A stretch of 45,639 nt of DNA from Bacteroidales bacterium. Its GTDB lineage: Bacteria; Bacteroidota; Bacteroidia; Bacteroidales; UBA932. The position numbers and the translations under genes are program-made. The notes beneath the pieces were generated by a model. That model saw only the letters and a list, made by a program, of their open reading frames with translations, ran no database searches and was not told where the DNA came from. This document shows, piece by piece, positions 1-8,417 of the stretch. Positions within the stretch are counted from its first letter, which is position 1, and the number at the start of each line of letters is the position of its first letter. The stretch lies in the NCBI GenBank assembly GCA_028686425.1, contig JAQUBZ010000018.1, positions 1 to 45,639 of the forward strand, in the 5' to 3' direction.

Positions 1-95
<95 letters not shown>

Positions 96-148
96 TTGGA
101 GCAAGTCAATTACGAGGGCTTTACTCTATTGTCTTCCATTTATTATAT

Positions 149-225
149 AGTCTCTTAGCTCAGTTGGTTAGAGCGCTACACTGATAATGTAGAGGTCCGC
201 GGTTCAACTCCGCGAGGGACTACCA
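149..225 (+). tRNA. tRNA-Ile (anticodon GAT)
   Basis: A full cloverleaf can be folded. The acceptor strand AGTCTCT pairs with AGGGACT, and the anticodon stem CTACA/TGTAG encloses a 7-nt loop with GAT. The T arm carries GGTTCAACTCC, and the discriminator A is followed by an encoded CCA at 223-225. It sits 53 nt after the 16S 3' end, the usual spacer tRNA position in Bacteroidetes rrn operons. Confidence 0.96.
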
Positions 226-241
226 ATTTGCTTCATGCAAT

Positions 242-315
242 GGGGGACTAGCTCAGTTGGCTAGAGCACCTGCTTTGCAAGCAGGGGGTCAAGGGTTCGA
301 CTCCCTTGTTCTCCA
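242..315 (+). tRNA. tRNA-Ala (anticodon TGC), copy 1
   Basis: The cloverleaf has acceptor GGGGGAC paired with GTTCTCC, giving the G3-U70 pair that marks alanine tRNAs. The anticodon stem CTGCT/AGCAG holds TGC. CCA is not encoded, unlike the neighbouring tRNA-Ile. It is the second spacer tRNA after 16S, but a terminator follows at once instead of a 23S gene. All 74 bases are identical to the copy at 1951-2024. Confidence 0.96.
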
Positions 316-320
316 CAAAA

Positions 321-352
321 AAGCCTTCAGGATTATTTCTGAAGGCTTTTTT
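321..352 (+). terminator. Rho-independent terminator after 16S-tRNA-Ile-tRNA-Ala
   Basis: A perfect 10-bp stem, AAGCCTTCAG (321-330) with CTGAAGGCTT (339-348), encloses an 8-nt loop and ends in a run of six T (347-352). The A-run on the left side gives a U-run on the opposite strand, so it can also end menA transcription arriving from the right. Confidence 0.85.
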
Positions 353-372
353 GTTATAGTTATTTCTCTTAA

Positions 373-1242
373 TCAGGCATACATAATCAGCGCAATCGAA
401 CAAAGCACGGCATAGAGCAATACGTTTCTGGAAGTATGCCCTAAAACTGTATTTAAAGCAGGTCCGTCATTCTTTTTCAATTCAAACCATGTGATGATCA
501 TTTCAATCAGCAATACAACTATCATCCAAGTTTTTAGAGGAATATAATTGACAAATATTGCAATGGCGGCAGCGGCAGCCACATTGAGAAGATAGACCGC
601 CAGACCTGCTTTTCTTCCGAAGAGGACAATGGTTGTACTCTTTCCGGTTGCCCTGTCTTGAACCACATCGCGATAGTTGTTGACAATCAGAATATTGACA
701 GAAAGCAATCCAATTCCTATCGCATACCAAAGACTGTCTGTCGAAAAATGTCCTGTCATTACAAAATATGTGAAACATACCGGAACCAATCCATAGAACA
801 ATAGCACGGCTATATCTCCAAGGGCATGATGTGAAAGAGGAAATGGACCTGCCGAGTAGCCGAATACGCATAACGCAATGACGACACCTATAGGAATTAT
901 CCACCATGGAGCATAAAACAAAAGTCCGAGTCCGCAAAGGCATGACAAGGTCAGAAATATCAATGCTCCAATAAGAACAGGCTTTGCCTCAGTCTTCCCG
1001 GAAGCGACAATCCTTTCAGGACCGAGCCTCCCGTCACCATCCATACCATTTTTGAAATCAAAATAATCATTTGCATAATTGCTGGCAATTTGTGCAAAAA
1101 GTGCCACTCCGAGGCACAACAATGCCGGAATAAGATTAAAAACTTTATCGTAATAAGCCAAGGCACTTGCAAGGATAACCGGACTTGAAGATGCAGCAAG
1201 GGTTTTTGGTCTTGCAACGGAGATAATATCTGAACATTTCAT
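373..1242 (-). CDS. menA: 1,4-dihydroxy-2-naphthoate polyprenyltransferase
   Basis: MenA attaches the polyprenyl chain to 1,4-dihydroxy-2-naphthoate in the inner membrane, the prenylation step of menaquinone synthesis. The 289-residue protein is of usual length and nearly all membrane segments. Both UbiA-family Asp motifs are visible: an NDYFDF...D motif around residues 58-68, followed by RLGPERIVASG, and a second NNYRDVVQDRATGKST around residues 188-203. These bind Mg2+ and prenyl diphosphate in the family. The ATG at 1240-1242 gives the expected short N-terminus ending in ARPKTL. The small Ig-like gene lies 40 bp upstream and the shared terminator at 321-352 lies downstream. UbiA homologues for other quinones are the alternative, but the motif set and the phylum favour MenA. 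Confidence 0.92.
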   Translation of the reverse strand: MKCSDIISVARPKTLAASSSPVILASALAYYDKVFNLIPALLCLGVALFAQIASNYANDYFDFKNGMDGDGRLGPERIVASGKTEAKPVLIGALIFLTLSCLCGLGLLFYAPWWIIPIGVVIALCVFGYSAGPFPLSHHALGDIAVLLFYGLVPVCFTYFVMTGHFSTDSLWYAIGIGLLSVNILIVNNYRDVVQDRATGKSTTIVLFGRKAGLAVYLLNVAAAAAIAIFVNYIPLKTWMIVVLLIEMIITWFELKKNDGPALNTVLGHTSRNVLLYAVLCSIALIMYA

Positions 1243-1282
1243 GTTATTTCAGTTTTGAAATAACAAAAATACAAATTTTATC

Positions 1283-1798
1283 CTATTTTTTATAAATCAC
1301 CCACATAAGATAAACCAGTAAGGCCATCATACCAAAAAATAGAAATTTAGGTACGAACGATGTCACAATCATGACAGCCAACAAGATAAATGAAACGGTG
1401 ATTGCAAGCTTCTTTTTTTCGGGAATGACACTCCATGAATATTTTAACCTGCTCTTCAACAAATTGAATTTTTCCCTTGCTTTTCCTGCTGATGCAGATG
1501 TACTGCCATTAAATCCATTTCTATTCACTTTCGCTTTGATTGGCTTCAGTTTTTTAACGCGGACTGCAGCTTTTTTTGAAACTGTTTTTCCATTTTCCTG
1601 GGCAGTTATGGTAAATACCGTTTTCCCTTTGGATCTGTTTAATTTGAATTTTTTGCTTCCCTGCCCGGAAACGTTATCGATGGCAGTTTTATAGCCATTA
1701 TCTATGGAAATTTGGGCATTTTGACCTTCTGGACAGCTCCATTGAACCTCTACAATATCTCCCTCTGTGACTTTGGCATTGTTGACTTTAATATCCAT
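1283..1798 (-). CDS. Small Ig-like protein with C-terminal membrane hairpin (unknown function)
   Basis: I do not recognise a named family. From the ATG at 1796-1798 the product has 171 residues; a TTG three codons earlier is the only alternative start. Residues 1 to about 85 alternate in a beta pattern like a single Ig or bacterial Ig-like domain (for example VEVQWSCPEG and FTITAQENGKTV). A basic linker rich in Lys, Ser and Ala covers about 85-125, and two hydrophobic segments fill about 128-168 before a YKK end. There is no signal peptide, so the Ig-like part may face the cytoplasm with a C-terminal hairpin anchor. It lies 40 bp upstream of menA on the same strand and may share its transcript. 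Function is unknown. Confidence 0.7.
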   Translation of the reverse strand: MDIKVNNAKVTEGDIVEVQWSCPEGQNAQISIDNGYKTAIDNVSGQGSKKFKLNRSKGKTVFTITAQENGKTVSKKAAVRVKKLKPIKAKVNRNGFNGSTSASAGKAREKFNLLKSRLKYSWSVIPEKKKLAITVSFILLAVMIVTSFVPKFLFFGMMALLVYLMWVIYKK

Positions 1799-1908
1799 GT
1801 TGTACAATTTTATATGAGATTACAGTTTACAAATATGGTTCCATGCATAATCAGACTGCCATAATTGCAGATAATAACATATTTTGGCAATTTGTACCCC
1901 TGAAAATA

Positions 1909-1938
1909 TTTGAGTTTTAAGAAAAATGACTATCTTTG
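1909..1938 (+). promoter_or_regulatory. Bacteroidetes-type promoter of tRNA-Ala copy 2
   Basis: A -33 TTTG (1909-1912) and a perfect -7 TATCTTTG (1931-1938) are spaced by 18 nt. This matches the Bacteroidetes TTTG/TAnnTTTG consensus and would start transcription a few bases before the tRNA at 1951. It indicates that the second tRNA-Ala is an independent unit. Confidence 0.75.
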
Positions 1939-1950
1939 CGATTGCGATTG

Positions 1951-2024
1951 GGGGGACTAGCTCAGTTGGCTAGAGCACCTGCTTTGCAAGCAGGGGGTCA
2001 AGGGTTCGACTCCCTTGTTCTCCA
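1951..2024 (+). tRNA. tRNA-Ala (anticodon TGC), copy 2
   Basis: It is identical over all 74 nt to the copy at 242-315, including G3-U70, the TGC anticodon and the lack of an encoded CCA. The flanks differ completely from copy 1: it has its own promoter at 1909-1938 and its own terminator at 2031-2057. No rRNA gene is attached. A free-standing tRNA-Ala(TGC) in addition to the rrn spacer copy is notable. Confidence 0.96.
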
Positions 2025-2030
2025 CCGAGA

Positions 2031-2057
2031 GCCATCGGAATTTTCCGGTGGCTTTTT
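2031..2057 (+). terminator. Rho-independent terminator after tRNA-Ala copy 2
   Basis: The stem GCCATCGGAA (2031-2040) pairs with TTCCGGTGGC (2043-2052), with one T-G pair, and is followed by five T. It lies 10 bp before the stop codon of the convergent DUF819 gene. Confidence 0.8.
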
Positions 2058-2066
2058 CAATATTCC

Positions 2067-3266
2067 CTACCCAAGCAGTCCGGAGATTAGTACTCCAAGA
2101 TAATTGCCTATTGCATAGCCTATTATACCTATAGTTACACCGGTGATGATGATTTTCTTGTTCTTCATGCTGTCGGCAATCATCGGGACGAATAAGGGTG
2201 AATTTATAAGGGCTACAGATGTTATAACAGTGGTATCGGCGTCAATTTTGAATATTTTTCCAAGAATGGTCTGAAGTACAAGAGAACCGAGTATTGCAAA
2301 TACAATGTAAAGGAATAAATACAGACCCTCGTGAAAGTTAATACTTTTAATATCCACCATTGAGGCTACTACAAGGCTGAAAACAAGCACCAGATACATT
2401 CCTATATCGTAACTTTTGACCATTTTGCGCACGGTGGGAATGAACGAACAGGCAATGGCGAGTGTGGTCAGGGTGAGAATCAATATGGTCATATCAACTC
2501 TTCCGGTTGCCGCAAATGAAACGGCTATTCCGATTCCTGCAATAATAATCGATAGAATAATGGCAATAACAGACCATTTTCTGTTATTTTTAGAAAAAAT
2601 GTATCTGTATGATTCATCTTCCGGAATAATAGTCTGCTCTTCCGCAGAAAATGGCTCATTATCGGTAAGATACTCACTTTTCTCATTCACACTCTTATCC
2701 ACAGGCAGCACCCATCTGAAAAACTTTATTCCAACCGCCATGAGCATGGCAAGATAGAAGAAACTGACAATCATGTCAAAGGAGTTCATTAAGAGAAAAG
2801 TGGCCTCATCCACATTAAGCATCATTTTCAAGGCGGCAAGATTAGGTGTGCCTCCCGTATATACTCCGATAATCATACCTGAAATCTTGTTGAAATCTTT
2901 GTACCCCGACTCGTTCTTGAATAGGAAGTAGCCGATAATTGCGACTGTGACAACTGAAAATACTCCGATTAGCAACGATGCTAAAGACTTTTTGACAGAC
3001 CACTTCTTGAAATTGCAGGAAAACAATATCAATGGCATGGCGAGAGGAATTGTGGCAGAAGTCAGAGCATCCTGTATGGGAAAGAGCATTTCAGACAGGT
3101 TATTTACCCTGAAAATAACCAAATTGCCCACAATTACTCCTATAAAGTAGAGAAGCAGAATGGCCCCTATCTTTCCTAAAAATTTGATTTTTCGGCACAG
3201 ATAAACAACTAATGCGGGGAAGCATAAATAGAAAACAACCCACAATAAGATAATGAAGTAATCCAT
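2067..3266 (-). CDS. DUF819 family integral membrane protein
   Basis: This 399-residue, highly hydrophobic protein matches the DUF819 (YjcL-like) family of bacterial inner-membrane proteins. About ten membrane segments are visible. A conserved half-motif IGVYTGGTPNLAALKMM lies around residue 130, and a related motif, VALINSPLFVPMIADS, lies in the second half around 350; such paired motifs in an inverted-repeat layout are transporter-like. A hydrophilic loop of about 40 residues (near 190-230) separates the halves. The substrate is unknown for the family. It is a single gene, convergent with tRNA-Ala copy 2 and divergent from the GT2 gene. A good -7 box lies just upstream. Confidence 0.82.
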   Translation of the reverse strand: MDYFIILLWVVFYLCFPALVVYLCRKIKFLGKIGAILLLYFIGVIVGNLVIFRVNNLSEMLFPIQDALTSATIPLAMPLILFSCNFKKWSVKKSLASLLIGVFSVVTVAIIGYFLFKNESGYKDFNKISGMIIGVYTGGTPNLAALKMMLNVDEATFLLMNSFDMIVSFFYLAMLMAVGIKFFRWVLPVDKSVNEKSEYLTDNEPFSAEEQTIIPEDESYRYIFSKNNRKWSVIAIILSIIIAGIGIAVSFAATGRVDMTILILTLTTLAIACSFIPTVRKMVKSYDIGMYLVLVFSLVVASMVDIKSINFHEGLYLFLYIVFAILGSLVLQTILGKIFKIDADTTVITSVALINSPLFVPMIADSMKNKKIIITGVTIGIIGYAIGNYLGVLISGLLG

Positions 3267-3282
3267 ATTTCTAAATTTGATA

Positions 3283-3290
3283 CAAAGTTA
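3283..3290 (-). promoter_or_regulatory. Predicted -7 box for the DUF819 gene
   Basis: On the minus strand these bases read TAACTTTG, a perfect TAnnTTTG box, about 17 bp upstream of the DUF819 ATG. No clear TTTG -33 element sits at the right distance. On the plus strand TATCTTTA at 3313-3320 could serve the divergent GT2 gene but is one base off consensus. Confidence 0.5.
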
Positions 3291-3345
3291 AAAATAATAG
3301 ATATTTTTTCATTATCTTTACGAATTATTTAATTCAAATACTATT

Positions 3346-4812
3346 ATGGCAAGGAAGATTAATTGCTTTATCCCTTTCAGGGATGAAAATCAGGTAAAAG
3401 TAACAGTAGAGAATCTCAAGAAGAATGAAGAAGTAAATAAAATCTATTTGCTCAGGACAGAAGATGCATCTAAGGTTTCCGGCACCGTATTGGGCTGTGA
3501 CATTATTGAAGTACAGTCACTTAAGTGTACAGCTGCTATTAAAAAGATAGCAGAGAAAGCTGATACGTGTTTCACGTTGATTTATACCAAATATACCGAA
3601 TTGAGTTTCGGACTTTTTGCTTTGGAACGTATGATCAATATAGCTGACGACACTGACGCAGCCATGATTTATGCCGATCATTTCAATGAAACAGACGGTG
3701 TCAGGGCATTTGCTCCGGTTATCGATTATCAGATGGGCTCGTTAAGGGACGATTTCGACTTCGGTTCGGTATTATTGTACAGAACCGATGCTCTTAAAGA
3801 AGCTGTATCAAGAATGAACATTGACTACAAGTTTGCAGCCATATACGACTTACGTCTGAAAGTATCTCAAAAGGGGGCTTTGGAACACATCAACGAGTAT
3901 TTATATTATGAAGTTGAGACTGATACACGCAAGTCCGGAGAAAAATTGTTTGACTATGTCGATCCTAAGAACAGAGCTGTTCAGATTGAAATGGAACAGG
4001 CTTGCACCGAACACCTTAAAGCTATCGGTGGATTCTTGAAGCCAGAATTTAAACACATAGAGTTCAGTAACGATCCGTTTGAGTATGAGGCTTCGGTTGT
4101 AATACCTTGCAAGAACCGTGTACGCACCATCAATGATGCCATCACATCTGCTCTCAACCAAAAAACAAGTTTTAAATATAACGTTATAGTTGTAGATGAC
4201 AATTCAGATGATGGGACTGTCGATATTATCAAAAAGCATAGTGATGATCCCAAGTTGATTTATGTCGCTCAGGACAAGTCTTATCATGCTATCGGAGGAA
4301 ACTGGAATGTGGCTTTGCACCATCCTAAATGTGGTAAATTTGCCATTCAGCTTGATTCGGATGATGTCTATTTCGATGAAAGTACCGTTCAGAAATTTGT
4401 AGATGCATTTTATGCTCAAAATTGCGCCATGGTAGTAGGTACATACAGAATGACCAATTTCAAGATGGAGACCATCCCTCCAGGAATCATTGATCATAAA
4501 GAGTGGACACCGGATAACGGTCGTAATAATGCATTACGTATCAATGGATTGGGTGCTCCACGCGGATTTTATACCCCGATGTTGCGCACAATCAATTTCC
4601 CTACCACCAAATATGGTGAAGATTATGCAGTCGGTTTGAGAGTTTGCAGAGAATACCAGATAGGTCGTATCTATGATGTGGTTTACAATTGTCGCAGATG
4701 GGATGACAATTCCGATGCTTCTTTGGATATTGAGAAGGTAAATGCAAATAATCTGTACAAAGACAGAATTCGTACATGGGAATTGAAGGCTCGTATTGCA
4801 ATGAATAAATAG
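3346..4812 (+). CDS. Glycosyltransferase family 2 with two GT-A-like modules
   Basis: The C-terminal half (about residues 245-460) is a clear GT2 domain: VVIPCKNR at the nucleotide-binding strand, [11 protein letters not shown], the metal-binding QLDSDD, and an acidic GEDY near the acceptor site. The N-terminal half (1-240) looks like a second, degenerate GT-A module starting [11 protein letters not shown], with YADHFN where the DxD motif would be. No membrane segment or signal peptide is seen, so it should be cytoplasmic. It is the first gene of the 3346-9713 set, and the next start codon is only 2 bp past its stop. Sharing an operon with a SpoIID-domain protein, an AmpG-like permease and NamZ suggests a role in handling cell-wall sugars, but acceptor and donor are unknown. 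Confidence 0.85.
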   Translation: MARKINCFIPFRDENQVKVTVENLKKNEEVNKIYLLRTEDASKVSGTVLGCDIIEVQSLKCTAAIKKIAEKADTCFTLIYTKYTELSFGLFALERMINIADDTDAAMIYADHFNETDGVRAFAPVIDYQMGSLRDDFDFGSVLLYRTDALKEAVSRMNIDYKFAAIYDLRLKVSQKGALEHINEYLYYEVETDTRKSGEKLFDYVDPKNRAVQIEMEQACTEHLKAIGGFLKPEFKHIEFSNDPFEYEASVVIPCKNRVRTINDAITSALNQKTSFKYNVIVVDDNSDDGTVDIIKKHSDDPKLIYVAQDKSYHAIGGNWNVALHHPKCGKFAIQLDSDDVYFDESTVQKFVDAFYAQNCAMVVGTYRMTNFKMETIPPGIIDHKEWTPDNGRNNALRINGLGAPRGFYTPMLRTINFPTTKYGEDYAVGLRVCREYQIGRIYDVVYNCRRWDDNSDASLDIEKVNANNLYKDRIRTWELKARIAMNK

Positions 4813-4814
4813 CA

Positions 4815-7073
4815 ATGCAATTGCAAGGAGTAATCAGGCAGATGTTCTCTCGTGAAATTGAGCTTCATGGGAGAGCATTTGTCAATAATAAGGCACTTGC
4901 CGAAGTTGAAAAAAAAGCGATGTGCATCGATGGGTTTGAAGCGGTTCTGCATTTCAATCCCGCACGTGTTGCATCGGTTATGGCTAAAGTGGATGAAGAG
5001 ACTCTTCGCCATCGGCAGTGTTTTCTCTGTCCTGAAGGATTGTCTGCCGAACAGTTGACTACCGTTTGGGATGCTCCGAGTGGTGAAAGATACCTTATCA
5101 GGGTCAATCCGTTCCCTATATTTGACAGTCATTTTACAATATCTTATTCAATCCACAAGAGACAACAAATTGAAGGACACTATCCGGATATGCTCGCCTT
5201 AACGCAGGAAATACATGATTATGTGGTGTTTTACAATGGACCGATGTGCGGGGCTTCTGCTCCCGACCACATGCACTTTCAATGTTTTCCGAAGGGTAAT
5301 CTGCCAATGGAGAGGATGGTACGGAAGGGAGAGAATCTCGAATTGCTGTATGCAAACGACAAAGTGAAGATATACAAACCTCTTAAATATGTGGAGGGGA
5401 CATTTGTAATATGTTCGGATTCAATCCAATCTGCTGCCGATAAATTTAACTATATTGTTTCTCTGGGGCAAATCAAGACCGCAGTGGAGTGGGAGCCGCG
5501 AATGAATATTGTATCGTGGTGTGACGGAGGAAGATTCACTACAATTGTCTATTTCAGGGAAGAATCGAGGCCTGAGTGTTTTTGGAATGACAATCCTGCA
5601 GACAGATTGCTTATAAGTCCGGCCTCAGTAGAGATGAGCGGTATAGCCATAGTTTCATCCAAGTCTTCATTTGACAATCTCTCAGCAGACAGACTTGCCG
5701 GCATTATTAAAGAAGTATCACTGAACAAGCTAAAATCAACACAAATGGAAAAAAATATAAAAAGACCGCAGGCATTATTGTCTGTAGGGATTTTCTCTCA
5801 AAGAGAGATAAAATTTCGTTTTAACAAACCATACTCTTTCAATGGCGGGAATTATTGCGGCGACCAATCGGCTGCTATTCACAACGGTAAAATCTCATTT
5901 GATGGGGCAGTGTATGACAATATATTGTTTACACGAGAGAGCGATGAGTCGAGCTTTGAGCTCAAAGATGTAACAATAGGGGTTAATTTCCATTGGGAAA
6001 GAAAAGAGAATCAGATATTTGCAGGAGACTTGAAACTTATAGTCGAAAATGACATGATTACTGCAATCAATGTAATCGGGATTGAAGATTATCTGCTTAG
6101 CGTAATATCGTCCGAAATGAGCGCAACCGCTTCAAAACAGCTGTTGAAAGCCCATGCTGTGATTTCACGTTCATGGATTCTGGCTCAAATTCAAAAAAAT
6201 AAAGATATAACTGCCTCACAGGAGCATTATTCGGCATGTACGGATAATGAAGATGAATTGATTAAGTGGTACGACAGAGAAGACCATATCAAATTTGATG
6301 TATGTGCCGATGATCATTGCCAGCGCTATCAGGGGCTTACAAGGGCTTCAACACAGGCTGTGAGAGAGGTGATTGACGAGACTTGGGGAGAAGTCCTCAC
6401 ATATGACGGCAAGATTTGTGATGCCCGTTTCTCAAAATGTTGCGGTGGCGTATTTGAAGAGTTTCAGTATTGCTGGGAGGATATAAAATATCCGTATCTT
6501 GTGAAAAGACGTGACAGTGAGGAAGAGGACAATATACCGGACTTAACGATTGAAGATAATGCAAGAAAGTGGATACTATCATCTCCCAAAGCATTTTGCA
6601 ATACTACCGACAAACAGATATTGTCTCAGGTACTGAACAACTATGATCAGGAAACCACCAATTTCTATCGATGGAGACAGGATTATACTCAACGGGAGTT
6701 GTCGGAATTGATAATGAAACGCTCAGGTGTGGATTATGGAGATATTTTAGACCTTGTCCCCATTGCACGCGGAACTTCGGGCCGTCTGTGGAAACTGAAA
6801 ATAGTTGGTACCAAAAAGACCAAAATCATCGGCAAGGAGCTCGAAATACGCAGAACACTCTCAACATCACATCTTTACAGCTCTGCTTTTGTTGTGGAGA
6901 AAGAAGATGACAAGAATGGTGTTCCCGAACGGTTTCATATTATCGGTGCAGGTTGGGGACATGGTGCAGGATTGTGCCAGATAGGGGCAGCCGTGATGGG
7001 TGAAAAGGGGTATCAATATGATAAGATACTACTTCATTACTATGTGGGAGCTAAAATTGAAAAACAATATTAA
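4815..7073 (+). CDS. DUF4922 (HIT-like phosphorylase/nucleotidyltransferase) - SpoIID/LytB fusion
   Basis: This 752-residue protein has two parts. The N-terminal ~300 residues are DUF4922 and look like the HIT superfamily in its GalT/Ap4A-phosphorylase style: a CxxC pair at C69/C72 and the HxHxQ motif at H152-H154-Q156 in SAPDHMHFQ. The C-terminal ~430 residues are a SpoIID/LytB (amidase enhancer) domain: SSEMSATA with the conserved Glu at 434, LLKAHAVISRSW, and GWGHGAGLCQIGA from 713. SpoIID enzymes are lytic transglycosylases acting on denuded glycan strands. No signal peptide or membrane segment is visible, so the SpoIID domain appears cytoplasmic, opposite to the classic members. The gene follows the GT2 by 2 bp and precedes the AmpG-like permease by 11 bp. 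It may process imported wall fragments (inference). Confidence 0.85.
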   Translation: MQLQGVIRQMFSREIELHGRAFVNNKALAEVEKKAMCIDGFEAVLHFNPARVASVMAKVDEETLRHRQCFLCPEGLSAEQLTTVWDAPSGERYLIRVNPFPIFDSHFTISYSIHKRQQIEGHYPDMLALTQEIHDYVVFYNGPMCGASAPDHMHFQCFPKGNLPMERMVRKGENLELLYANDKVKIYKPLKYVEGTFVICSDSIQSAADKFNYIVSLGQIKTAVEWEPRMNIVSWCDGGRFTTIVYFREESRPECFWNDNPADRLLISPASVEMSGIAIVSSKSSFDNLSADRLAGIIKEVSLNKLKSTQMEKNIKRPQALLSVGIFSQREIKFRFNKPYSFNGGNYCGDQSAAIHNGKISFDGAVYDNILFTRESDESSFELKDVTIGVNFHWERKENQIFAGDLKLIVENDMITAINVIGIEDYLLSVISSEMSATASKQLLKAHAVISRSWILAQIQKNKDITASQEHYSACTDNEDELIKWYDREDHIKFDVCADDHCQRYQGLTRASTQAVREVIDETWGEVLTYDGKICDARFSKCCGGVFEEFQYCWEDIKYPYLVKRRDSEEEDNIPDLTIEDNARKWILSSPKAFCNTTDKQILSQVLNNYDQETTNFYRWRQDYTQRELSELIMKRSGVDYGDILDLVPIARGTSGRLWKLKIVGTKKTKIIGKELEIRRTLSTSHLYSSAFVVEKEDDKNGVPERFHIIGAGWGHGAGLCQIGAAVMGEKGYQYDKILLHYYVGAKIEKQY

Positions 7074-7084
7074 AATCTTAAGAT

Positions 7085-8404
7085 ATGAAAAATAAAGCAA
7101 GATCACCTTGGCTGTGGATTCCCACTCTCTATTTTGCAGAGGGTATTCCGTATTTCATTGTCAACAATATTTCGGTGATGATGTTTGCCAAAATGGGTGT
7201 TCCAAATGGGCAGATGGCCCTTTTTACAAGTTTGCTGTATCTGCCGTGGACAATCAAGCCGTTCTGGAGTCCGTTTGTGGATATTATAAAGACCAAAAGG
7301 TGGTGGATTATAGCTATGCAGGCTCTTATGTCGGCAGCCTTTGTTCTACTGACTTTATCGATTCCAAGGCCGAGTGCCGAAATGATAGGAGCTACTCAGA
7401 CTCCTATAAGCATGTTTACGATAACATTGGTTTTGTTTATCATAACTGCTTTTGCTTCAGCTACTCATGATATTGCAGCCGATGGATTTTACATGCTTGC
7501 TCTTACACAGAAGAATCAGGCTGCATTTGTCGGTATCAGAAGTACATTTTATAGATTGTCATCAATATTCGGACAGGGTGTGCTTGTATTCATAGCAGGT
7601 ATGATTGAACGCAAATCGGGCAATATTCCGTTGTCATGGACTATTACAATGCTGGTTACGGCAGTAATGTTCAGTTTGGTTACTCTTTACCACACGTTCT
7701 TCATTCCCAAGCCGGATGCGGATACTCCCCATCTTACCGGTGAAACCAAATCGGCAAAGGCCATTTTCAGAGAATTCGGACGTACCTTTGCTACCTATTT
7801 TACCAAACCGGGAGTTTGGCTCGCAATCATCTTTATGCTGTTGTATCGTCTGCCTGAGGCGTTTCTCATCAAGATGTGTACTCCATTTCTTGTTGCAGCC
7901 AAAGATGTCGGAGGTCTGGGGCTTTCGACGGCAGAAGTGGGTATTGTATATGGTACGATAGGTGTTCTGTTTCTGACGATAGGTGGTATTCTCGGAGGTA
8001 TTTACGCTTCGCGTGTAGGACTTAAAAAATCTATCTGGGTAATGGCTGCCTGTATGACCCTTCCTTGTCTGACATTTGTCTATCTGGCAATGGCTCAACC
8101 AGTCAATCTTGTGATAATAAGTGCAGCGGTTGCCATTGAACAATTCGGTTACGGATTTGGTTTTACGGCATATATGCTTTATATGATGTACTTCTCTGAA
8201 GGTGAGTTTAAAACATCTCATTATGCAATTTGTACCGCATTTATGGCCCTAAGTATGATGATACCGGGTATGTTTGCGGGTTATATTCAGGAAGCTCTCG
8301 GCTACTCTAATTTCTTCTGGATGGTAATAGGCTGCTGTATAGCTACTTTGGCTATTACTTTCTTCGCTGACAAAAAGATTGATCCGGAGTATGGTAGAAA
8401 ATAA
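7085..8404 (+). CDS. AmpG/MurT-like MFS permease (muropeptide or MurNAc importer)
   Basis: This 439-residue major facilitator protein has about 12 membrane segments. AmpG-type features include the N-terminal PWLWIPTLYFAEGIPY, LPWTIKPFWSPFVD in the first half, and the charged ATHDIAADGFY segment around residue 140. AmpG imports anhydro-muropeptides across the inner membrane. Bacteroidetes also use AmpG-like permeases for MurNAc uptake (MurT of Tannerella forsythia). Because the next gene encodes a secreted exo-N-acetylmuramidase, free MurNAc is a likely cargo; this is inference. It lies 11 bp after the DUF4922-SpoIID gene and 13 bp before namZ, so cotranscription is likely. Confidence 0.8.
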   Translation: MKNKARSPWLWIPTLYFAEGIPYFIVNNISVMMFAKMGVPNGQMALFTSLLYLPWTIKPFWSPFVDIIKTKRWWIIAMQALMSAAFVLLTLSIPRPSAEMIGATQTPISMFTITLVLFIITAFASATHDIAADGFYMLALTQKNQAAFVGIRSTFYRLSSIFGQGVLVFIAGMIERKSGNIPLSWTITMLVTAVMFSLVTLYHTFFIPKPDADTPHLTGETKSAKAIFREFGRTFATYFTKPGVWLAIIFMLLYRLPEAFLIKMCTPFLVAAKDVGGLGLSTAEVGIVYGTIGVLFLTIGGILGGIYASRVGLKKSIWVMAACMTLPCLTFVYLAMAQPVNLVIISAAVAIEQFGYGFGFTAYMLYMMYFSEGEFKTSHYAICTAFMALSMMIPGMFAGYIQEALGYSNFFWMVIGCCIATLAITFFADKKIDPEYGRK

Positions 8405-8417
8405 AAATATTAAAAGT

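Noticed and set aside
1371-1694. 107-residue plus-strand ORF opposite the small Ig-like gene
   Set aside because: Phe-rich mirror of the minus-strand coding sequence, without promoter or recognisable domain. The minus-strand gene is in line with menA.
242-2024. tRNA-Ala copies as attachment sites of an integrated element
   Set aside because: Complete identical tRNAs flank menA, but no integrase, excisionase or foreign gene lies between them, and both are full genes with their own flanks.
7634-8221. 195-residue minus-strand ORF inside the AmpG-like gene
   Set aside because: The plus-strand frame encodes a complete MFS permease with family motifs. The antisense frame is Cys/His/Arg-rich with no recognisable fold.
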